A stretch of 64,000 nucleotides of DNA from Cepaea nemoralis (Eukaryota > Mollusca > Gastropoda > Stylommatophora > Helicidae), in assembly GCA_014155875.1 (NCBI GenBank), contig JACEFZ010002052.1:62001-126000 (forward strand), in the 5' to 3' direction. Numbering within the stretch: position 1 is the first letter of the stretch; each line of letters opens with the position of its first letter. The position numbers and the translations under genes are program-made. This document shows, in pieces, positions 57,276 through 64,000 of this stretch. Below the pieces are notes generated by a model that was not told the origin of the DNA, ran no database searches, and saw nothing but the letters and a program-made list of their open reading frames with translations.

Positions 57276-58455
57276 CTATTCCTAACAATTTTGTTAAGGC
57301 TTGCGTAGCAGCCGAAATAAACTGCGTTCCACGGTCTGATAGAATAGTTCGTGGAAAGCCAAAACGACAAAATAAGTGCAAAAATACATTTGCCACATCT
57401 TTGGAGGTGATGTATTTTAGTGGAATGGCTTCGATCCACCTAGTACATAGATCCACGATAGTAAGTATGAATCGGTTTCCTTTGCTCAACACCTGATTTA
57501 GGGGTCCAACAATATCGACCGCTACACACTCAAATGGTCTAGATGCTAATAATGACCGTTGAACTTCGGCCGTCACATGCTTTCCCTTTCTTACAAGATG
57601 TTGACAAATAGTACATGAACGACAGAAAAATTTTATATCAGTACAAAATTTAGGCCAGTAGAAGTGTGACAAAATTCTGGCTCTGGTTTTGTCATAGGCC
57701 AAATGTCCAGCAAACGGTGACTCATGTGCGATCTTTAGCACATTTTGTCGGTATGTTACAGGTAACACCGTCTGCTGAATTTCATGGTTATTATTTGTGT
57801 CATAACGCATGAGAATTCCGTTGTATATTCTAAAATACCCAGATGAATTTTTAGTCACTTTCGCTCGCTCACCTAACAATTTAAAATAAGGTGCGATAGT
57901 TTGATCTGTGCGTTGTGCCTCGATAAATTCTTGTCGAGTAGTGTTGGTATTGGCACCGCTGGGTGTTAACAGCTGTAACATCTCGTTTTGTAGGTCAGTA
58001 TAGTGTATTTGAGTATCTGACCTTGTTACAGCATTAGCCATGTTTGTATGTTTCCAGGCTAATATGTCGTCGTCCGTACATTGCTTCAATGAAGCTAAAC
58101 AGCCTAAAATCAGATCCGTGCAGGGATCTTGCAGGATTGCGCAAGTAAATGTGCCGGTAAGGAACGGGATATTAATATGCGCTTTTGCCAGTGGGTATTT
58201 CTCAATGGTTCCAGAGAAAGTACGGCATATGACAAATTCACCCGTGTAATCTTCTGGTCTGACCAGCTCTTTTCTTAAACCAAGTAAAGTGCTGCCGCTA
58301 TCCAGTAAACAATGGCATGGTTGATTATTGACCAGTGCATCGTAGAACTTCAGTTTACCTCTGGAGGCACTAGCTGCATTAGCATCTTTGTTGGCACATG
58401 GGATAACATGACCACATTTCAATTTTCCATCCGCATGAAACTGGTAACATGTGTC
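57217..58455 (-). CDS. Gypsy-like pol: retropepsin and integrase N-terminal and core regions
   Basis: Numbering from codon 58422. Protease: CLLDSGST with the catalytic Asp41, and a second hydrophobic block DLILGC. Integrase zinc domain: His233, His240, Cys270 and Cys273 (HESPFAGH, SCTICQ). Core: Asp303 in AVDIVGPL and Asp363 in ILSDRGTQF; the third acid lies in the next frame, fitting D-59-D-about 36-E. The frame opens after a stop at about 58458 and overlaps the gag 3' end by 37 nt in the -1 phase, so translation by frameshifting is plausible. The first codons contain a further Cys-rich string (CYQFHADGKLKCGH). Confidence 0.9.
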   Translation of the reverse strand, partial: DTCYQFHADGKLKCGHVIPCANKDANAASASRGKLKFYDALVNNQPCHCLLDSGSTLLGLRKELVRPEDYTGEFVICRTFSGTIEKYPLAKAHINIPFLTGTFTCAILQDPCTDLILGCLASLKQCTDDDILAWKHTNMANAVTRSDTQIHYTDLQNEMLQLLTPSGANTNTTRQEFIEAQRTDQTIAPYFKLLGERAKVTKNSSGYFRIYNGILMRYDTNNNHEIQQTVLPVTYRQNVLKIAHESPFAGHLAYDKTRARILSHFYWPKFCTDIKFFCRSCTICQHLVRKGKHVTAEVQRSLLASRPFECVAVDIVGPLNQVLSKGNRFILTIVDLCTRWIEAIPLKYITSKDVANVFLHLFCRFGFPRTILSDRGTQFISAATQALTKLLGIDAAFLYTVPPNEQRDHRKN

Positions 58456-58772
58456 TCACATTTCTTAAAGTCTAATATATCACTAACTACTGCCACACTT
58501 TCACATTCACTCTCTGGTAATACATTTACAAGTTCAGAGTCAATTACACTATCATCGTCAGATGACTTATCGATGAGCACAGCATTATTTGCCTTCATTC
58601 GTTGCCTACCAAGACATTTGGCGCTATAGTGGCCATAGCTAGAACAAAAGTAACATTTAATAGCACGTTTAAATGAGTTTCGTCTACTTTCCTGCTTCTT
58701 TATTACTGTTTCTAAGTGTGAAGGATATGCCGGGTTCTTGTCGCACATAGAGTAGCTAGGATGAAATAATTT
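58419..58772 (-). CDS. Gypsy-like gag, C-terminal part with zinc knuckle
   Basis: The continuation of gag beyond the nested element. It completes a first Cys/His cluster begun on the other side (LFHPSYSMC) and contains a canonical zinc knuckle CYFCSSYGHYSAKC (CX2CX4HX4C), used by nucleocapsid to bind RNA. It ends at TGA 58419-58421, overlapping pol. The open frame extends further right only because it reads antisense through the inserted element. Confidence 0.85.
   Translation of the reverse strand, partial: KLFHPSYSMCDKNPAYPSHLETVIKKQESRRNSFKRAIKCYFCSSYGHYSAKCLGRQRMKANNAVLIDKSSDDDSVIDSELVNVLPESECESVAVVSDILDFKKCETHVTSFMRMEN
58768..58772. other. Target-site duplication of element B, left (AATTT)
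   Basis: AATTT at 58768-58772 and again at 61081-61085. Joining the flanks restores the gag reading through the Cys cluster. Confidence 0.75.
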
Positions 58773-60042
58773 CAAGGCCCTGAACACTTCGGAGGAAGAC
58801 ACAGTGACAGTGAAAGAAATCAAGGCTGTGCTTCGACGATCAAAAAACAGTGCTCCAGGTCCTGATGGCATAAGATACGACGACATAAATAGGTGTACCG
58901 ACAATGAGCTAGAGAAAATAGCAGACATATACAACAACAGTATAGGGAGTGCTAGCATCAAGGAGGAATGGTTACACAGCTATCTGATTCCCTTGCCGAA
59001 GCCTGACAAAGACCACAAAAAAATTCAGGGATATCGAATTATAACCATGCAGAATACAATAGGCAAGCTGCTGGAGAAGGTAATTGCCAGGAAAATATCA
59101 AGCCAACTAGAGAGGCAAGGTGTTTTCCCACCTACCCTGGGTGGGTACCGTCCAAAAAGAGAAACCTGGACCAATGCAGCAGTCTTTGCCCATGATGTCT
59201 ATGAAGGTTTCCACTCAGGCACTGAAACCGTTGCTGCAGCGATTGATCTTGAGGACGCATACAACAGAGTACCACTGGATTTTTTAATGTTTCAGCTTCT
59301 TGAACTAAACGTAAGTCCATTCCTCCTTAGCTGGATCGCTGCAGCCCTCTACCAACGGAAAGTAGTTTTTAGATGTGGCAGTTGGACTTCGGAACCAACA
59401 ACAATATATCCTGGCCTACCACAGGGATCACCATTATCTCCGGTACTGTTCAACGCCTACACAGTGAGAATCACCAGTGAGCAGATCACTGGACCTGGCA
59501 GAACATTATCATATGCCGATGATGTTTTAGTGTATCGTCAGGGTAAGGATAGAGAGCAGGTTGCTGTGGAACTACAAACCGAACTCAATCGCATAAGTAC
59601 TTGGTGTGATGAAGCTGGGGCAATGGTTAACCCAACAAAGGCAACAGTGACTTGGTTCTCGTTGAATAATCATATTGTCAACACTCCAACACCAACTGTA
59701 ATGCTGTGTTCAGAGACGGTGGAAAGAACGCAGGCAATGAATTACCTGGTGATACGGTTTGATCGAAGCCTTGCTTATAATGTGCACATAGACCAGGTGA
59801 TAACAAAGGCCAAGCGGGGTTTGGCAGCGATGCGGATGATGGCAGCAGCAAACTGTGAGCAGCGCCATCTATGTCTTCTGTACGAGGGGCTGGTCATATC
59901 TGTTTTGGAGTATGCAATGGCAATCCTGACTCTCAGCCGTAAGCAGATAGAAAGGATGGAAAGGATACAGAATGAAGCTATGCGCATTATTCTTGGATGT
60001 ACAAGATATACAGCATGCAGCGCGATGCACTACCTTCTTTGA
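58773..60042 (+). CDS. Non-LTR B reverse transcriptase (5'-truncated)
   Basis: Open from the element's first base; the Met at 58804 is internal and not a real start. Counted from it: SAPGPDGIRYDDI at 16-28, the catalytic Asp148 in AAIDLEDAYN, LPQGSPLSPVLFN at 205-217 and YADD at 237-240, followed by the thumb (KAKRGLAAMR, LEYAMAILTLS). The endonuclease domain is missing. The frame ends at TGA 60040-60042 because of one extra T; the next residues (DFPTIEERIQ) are open in the adjacent frame. Confidence 0.88.
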
Positions 60043-61036
60043 TTTTCCAACTATTGAAGAGAGAATACAAGTTTGCAGGGCACGCGCCTACCTCAGAGTT
60101 AACGCAAACACACAACATCCACTGCATAGTGAAATTATGAAGGTGAAGGGCAGCAGGTTAAAAAGAGGATGGTTGTGGATGGGTCAAGCCGAAGACATTC
60201 TTCAACAGGTGTGTTCACTTGAGGACTTAGAACCTGGCGAGGAGTGGGTGCAAGTGCCAACAGATTTCTGCACATCCTTTTCAGTTTGCATCCAACTAGA
60301 TAGAAAATGCAGACAAGAAAATCCGGCTGCTGTTGAGGCTGAAGTACAAGCGTTGATTTTCGAGAATTCGCTAGACGGTGACGCGGTCATCTACACAGAT
60401 GGGTCGGTCGTCCGACATATGAGAAGCTCATGGGCCTTTACAGCTCGGGCCGGAGGGAGAATTGTGAAGGAGGACTCTGGTGCTTTCACTGAAACCACAA
60501 GTAGCCTGACCATGGAAGTCATGGCAGTAAGTAAAGCAATAACATGGCTCGAGACACAGACATTCACTAGGGCTTGTTTCCTTAGCGACTCAATGAACAT
60601 GATCAAGAGGATAGAGGAGGGGTCGATCCGAAGAGAATGGTTGCTGCCTCTGAAGCGGTCTCGGCTGGCAAAGATTAGTTTCATCTTCGTGCCAGGTCAT
60701 GCGGGAGTACAAGGAAATGAGCGGGCTGACAAGCTCGCAGGTGAGGCTACTGTGGAGGGCGGACGCACCATGGACCATGCTGACATTCTGAATGCTCTAC
60801 GAGAAGTGAGACTTTTGCGAGAACCAAGTGATGACTGTGAATCTACAACAATGGCCAGACTGCGGGAGCAGCAAATTAAAAGAGGGGTGGCCAAACAAGA
60901 ACACTACGCAGGAAGCCAAAGAAGATTGATAAACCAACACAGAACTGGCGTCGTTAGCCGCTACACGCTGCGGGATTTGCTGAGGAGGGGATCCGAGCAC
61001 TTATGGACTGAATGGTTCGATGTGCAACGAGGATGA
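60040..61036 (+). CDS. Non-LTR B RNase H and C-terminal region
   Basis: Same ORF after the one-base frameshift (this frame is open from 59972). Numbered from codon 59972, RNase H spans about 135-262: Asp143 in YTDGS, Glu182 in LTMEVMAV, Asp206 in FLSDSMN, and PGHAGVQGNERADKLA with Asp253. The C-terminal 90 residues are basic and no Cys/His cluster is evident. The stop at about 61034 lies 46 bp before the tail end. Confidence 0.88.
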
Positions 61037-61052
61037 TCTGTCGACTAACTAA

Positions 61053-62109
61053 CTAACTAACAAGACTAACTAACAAAAAAAATTTACAATATCCACATTG
61101 AGGTGGCTTCTGGTAAGGTTTGTCTTTCTTATGATACTCTTTCTGATTATAAGATCTACTAGGTACGTTCTTAACAAAAGCAGTGATCTCTGTATCATGT
61201 GTTGTGGTCTTAAATATGTCACGATTAGAAGAAAAATATGCTGATTCCCGTTTTTCTAGTTGCTCAATGGATTCGATATCTGATTGTTGGAGAAACTTCG
61301 CAAAAGGGGTAGGGACTGTGGATATCACCTTGTCCATTACCATGAGATCTTTTAATTTATCAAAGTTTTTGCCCACTTTCGCTGCCTTAATCCATTTATT
61401 AAATGTACTTTGCACGTTAGAGATGTAATCTAGGAAGGTTTCAGTTGGCTTTGGTTTTATTTGGGAAAACTGAATTTGATACCCAGTGGCATCCAGAAGG
61501 AAATGTTGCATGATCCTATCGTGGATGTACTGATAATTACTCCTTAATTCTGTAGGTATTGATTCTATCACCTTTAATGGCTCCCCACTGAGATTTCTCA
61601 TGTAGATCATTGCCCAATCTTCCAATGGTATTTTCTGAGTCTTAAGTTGAAATTCTATATTCTCAGTCCATGCTGAGATTGAATCGCCTACGCTATATGG
61701 TTTGATCAGGCCTTTATATTTACTAAACTTATTTTGTTCTTCCTGGCTCTTTTGTTTGCTAGAGGCTATCTGGATGTTTGAATCTATCTCCATTTCTTTC
61801 ATCTTTAACTTAGTTTCTGACTCTACCTGTATCTGCTTCTGTTTGGTGGCATGATCTAAATCTAGCTGTTTTGTTTGGTGGCTTCCTCTACTTGTTTCAT
61901 CTCTTTTTGATGTTGCCTTTCTAATGCTCTTTCGTCTCTCTCTAGAGCAGCTTTTCTCTCTCTTCTCTCTGTAGGGCAGTTTTTCTCTCTGTTTCTTCCT
62001 TATGTCGAGCTATTTCTTCTTTGTATTTTTGATCTGCATATTTCTCTAATTTCTCTCCAGTATGGCCTAGATCTTTGCCCGCCTTAATGCACTCACTTAA
62101 TGATGCCAT
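61053..62109 (-). CDS. Gypsy-like gag, N-terminal and capsid part
   Basis: The clean frame is 61802 down to the element B boundary at 61086, encoding a capsid-like region (KYKGLIKPYSVGDSISAWTE, HFLLDATGYQIQFSQIKP, FLDYISNVQSTFNKWI) and a basic tail leading to a first Cys pair (CGYC) that the insertion splits. A likely true start is ATG at 62109 (MASLSECIKAGKDLG), followed by a Lys/Glu/Arg-rich coiled-coil-like segment. Between 62109 and 61803 the frame changes twice, so the N-terminus is not continuous here. Gag packages the element RNA. Confidence 0.8.
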
Positions 62110-63024
62110 TTTGTGGCTTTATGTTATTTCACAATAATATTACAGTAGTTTTACACAATGGTTTGTAATTATGTGTTAGTTATGTACATTCTCTCTGAAA
62201 ATAAAGATGCATGGTTAACATAGTGAATATCAAAATAATTCGAAAATATACTCATCTAATTTGTCGGAAAATACGGCCCTTGGGATGATCCACCGCTGTC
62301 TTCCGGACACACAAACATGGTCGACTTGACAACAGAACGGATGCTTCTGTTTAGTAGAGCATCAATACTTTAGAAACATGCGTATGATATAAATACATGT
62401 TTATATTTCATGCGGCTGATGAATCATAAATGTGATCTAGATAATGATAAATGATGTTAATGAATGAATGTTATAATAGTATCAATGATCGTCGTGATTC
62501 GTAAGATGATTCGTCATATGAAAGTCACTGTCGTCTTGTCTTCACTTTCTATCTTGTTTGGTATAACTACGTTCTAAGGCTTCCGTTCAGTAGCTAATAT
62601 CTTTTCTTTGTACAAAAGGAACTTATTTTGCACAAATATCTAAATGAATGTGATGAATGGTGACATTTATGGCTGTATCACACAAAATGAAATGTACACG
62701 ATGGTTTGCTTGATAATTTAAATTCATATTTGTATACATTTTCATTACCACAAATTCATACACAATTCCTATTACTTTTCGTAGAATAACACAACTTGTA
62801 AACTAATCTTTCTTCATTGTGGTTCAAGCTCCACAAATGGTAACATATTAATTATCACGTAGTAATGGTGTTAATCACTAACGTTCATTCACAAAACAAA
62901 ATTATTTCTGACATCGTATGATAAATAATTCACATTAGTTTTAGGTACTTTTAACACAGAAATAATGTCAAATGGTGCTGTTGACGTTGGTTCAGGGACT
63001 TCTGACACCAATTGGGGTCCTGCC
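62110..63024 (-). other. 5' untranslated leader of the LTR element
   Basis: About 900 bp between gag and the 5' LTR, AT-rich, with no coding signal. It contains the primer-binding site at its upstream end. Confidence 0.7.
62998..63010 (-). promoter_or_regulatory. Primer-binding site, tRNA-Leu type
   Basis: The minus strand reads TGGTGTCAGAAGT, complementary to the 3' end of a eukaryotic tRNA-Leu (…ACTTCTGACA plus CCA, recalled from animal tRNA-Leu(CAA)). It starts 14 nt after the LTR end; after 13 nt the match breaks. Confidence 0.65.
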
Positions 63025-63652
63025 TGTCAGCAACTTGCTTGCGACAGGTATTTCAGGACTCCCCTACTTTTGCACCACACGAAATAATAACTCGTGTCAT
63101 TTGCAAAAGGTACAATTTATTTAGAGCTGATTACAAACAAGCTCTGCGAGCGGAATACTTCATTGACAATATACGTCATGGTACGTTACATAGATGCAAT
63201 GAAGAAGTGATAATGATACTATTAATCACTGAATGGAATCTAAAGCCTAACAATCACTATTGTCTATAAACTTATAGTATTCATAAGGAACACGTCTACT
63301 CTCCAGTCGTCTCAGTCCCAGTCTGAGCCACGCTTCTAATTGCGTGTTCGAACACGGACGTTGGAACCTCCGTGCGCTGACGAGTCTTGCGTGCGTGGTG
63401 TCCCAGCACGCTGGTCAGTTAACTCGAGTAACCTGTACTCCATGGTTACTCGTCGAGGCGGTTAGTTTCCTAGTGTTTTGGGAAACCCTCGCTCACTTGC
63501 ACTCAATGCTCTCTTGGTTGACACAAGTGTGTCCCGTTGTGAAGCTATTTATAGCGCTGGTGTCTCTCCTGTCTGGTGTCCTTTAATAAACTCTGTCTTA
63601 GCTCTATTACTTATATTCTTAACTCTGTAAACTCATATTTAGATCTTTGACA
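63025..63652 (-). repeat. 5' LTR of the Gypsy-like element
   Basis: 628 bp. On the sense (minus) strand the TATA box is at 63546-63555 and AATAAA at 63116-63121. TGTCA/TGACA ends. Four differences from the 3' LTR (about 0.6%). Confidence 0.95.
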
Positions 63653-63862
63653 TGCTGACACACCATCTATTTGCCCATGCACCAAATGCATCTACAGCTC
63701 TTTGTAGCGATCTGGTGGCCACTGATGTATGTTCATTTTGTGCTCCACAGAACCAGGTCATCAGCGTACATTGACGCTTTAATTCCATGTGATAGAGTAG
63801 CAACAAGATCATTGATGAAGGGGCAAGCTCCGCCCTGGGGAACACAGTATTACTTTCTTGCT
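63653..63862 (-). mobile_element. Non-LTR retrotransposon A, copy 2, continuation beyond the LTR element
   Basis: Matches copy 1 at about 1903-2130 (TGACACACCATCTATTTGCC, ACCAGGTCATC, CCGCCCTGGGG), including the RT YADD region. A deletion of about 20 bp occurs near 63820. Similarity stops at 63862, where a 24-bp tandem repeat begins. Confidence 0.85.
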
Positions 63863-64000
63863 CTGCAGGAGATCAGTAGGCGGGTACTGCAGGAGATCAG
63901 TAGGCACGTACTGCAGGAGATCAGTAGGAGGGTACTGCAGGAGATCAGTAGGCAAGTACTGCAGGAGATCAGTAGGCAAGTACTGCAGGAGATCAGTAGG
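63863..64000. repeat. 24-bp tandem repeat at the window edge
   Basis: CTGCAGGAGATCAGTAGGCG, GGTA and variants, about six copies with period 24, continuing beyond the window. Confidence 0.93.

Larger units (their letters stand above)
58773..61080 (+). mobile_element. Non-LTR retrotransposon B, 5'-truncated, inserted in gag
   Basis: 2308 bp on the plus strand. It starts abruptly inside the RT coding region (5' truncation), runs through RT and RNase H, and ends in an ACTA-repeat tail (ACTAACTAACTAAC) and A-rich sequence. The 5-bp flanking duplication is AATTT. Its RT is clearly different from element A (IDLEDAYNRVP, SYADDVLVY). It belongs to the RNase-H-bearing LINEs; the clade is not certain. 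Confidence 0.88.
49210..63652 (-). mobile_element. Ty3/Gypsy-like LTR retrotransposon with integrase before RT (Gmr1-like), 14.4 kb
   Basis: Complete insertion with two 628-bp LTRs beginning TG and ending CA (TGTCA...TGACA), a 5-bp target duplication, a primer-binding site and a polypurine tract; the sense is the minus strand. Order along the sense strand: gag with zinc knuckles, retropepsin, integrase with GPY/F module, reverse transcriptase, RNase H. Canonical Ty3/Gypsy elements place integrase last. Integrase-first with Gypsy-type RT is the hallmark of the Gmr1 group. Net of the nested element B (2.3 kb), the element would be about 12.1 kb, long because of about 5.2 kb of sequence after RNase H. 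Pol has two frameshifts and gag is interrupted, so this copy is not autonomous as assembled. Confidence 0.92.

Noticed and set aside
58419..58961. A 180-residue protein starting MMLALPILLLYMSA
   Set aside because: Only the last about 117 residues are gag; the N-terminal part is the antisense translation of inserted element B.

Overview
The window looks like repeat-dominated animal genomic DNA, most likely from a mollusc and plausibly a gastropod. This is an inference. It rests on the mix of I/Jockey-type and RTE-type non-LTR elements, a Penelope-like element, hAT transposons, several tRNA-derived SINEs and very many mini- and microsatellites, and on the first non-LTR family's resemblance, from memory, to those of sea slugs and other gastropods. 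I found no convincing host protein-coding gene, rRNA gene or functional tRNA gene. Nearly every long open frame is either transposon coding sequence or a tandem repeat whose unit happens to lack stops.

Layout. 1-0.28 kb: 105-bp tandem repeat. 0.33-4.5 kb: near-complete non-LTR element A copy 1 (endonuclease, RT, RNase H; minus strand), flanked on both sides by GAT repeats. 5.0-8.15 kb: about 48 copies of a roughly 64-bp satellite with long G runs. 8.2-19.3 kb: tetranucleotide blocks, minisatellites (37, 13 and 28 bp), TTC and CT tracts, SINE copies and decayed non-LTR scraps. 19.76-21.24 kb: Penelope-like element (RT plus GIY-YIG endonuclease, minus strand) interrupted by a SINE with a 9-bp target duplication; the 3' end of a second Penelope copy lies in opposite orientation at 24.4 kb. 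25.9-26.7 kb: decayed hAT. 29.4 kb: 182-bp non-autonomous hAT-like element inside another repeat. 34.5-37.6 kb: decayed hAT inserted in a TA repeat and itself interrupted. 37.7-38.85 kb: about 58 nearly perfect copies of a 20-bp satellite running straight into an RTE-like RT fragment, which is split by about 1.65 kb of mostly CA-rich sequence. 41-47.6 kb: more minisatellites and SINEs.

The most notable part is 47.6-63.9 kb, a three-level nest. Non-LTR A copy 2 is split by a 14.4-kb Ty3/Gypsy-like LTR retrotransposon (49210-63652, minus strand; 628-bp LTRs differing at 4 positions; 5-bp target duplication TGCTG). Its gag is in turn split by a second non-LTR family, element B (58773-61080, plus strand; target duplication AATTT). 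The LTR element has the order gag-protease-integrase-RT-RNase H, with integrase before RT. That is the Ty1/copia order on a Gypsy-type polymerase with a GPY/F module, as in the Gmr1 group. It also carries about 5.2 kb with no recognisable coding sequence between RNase H and the 3' LTR.

The elements are not an interacting gene set. They are independent mobile elements whose nesting gives a relative order of insertion: A first, then the LTR element, then B. Almost all coding regions carry single-base frameshifts, several in homopolymers, so some breaks may be assembly errors rather than decay.
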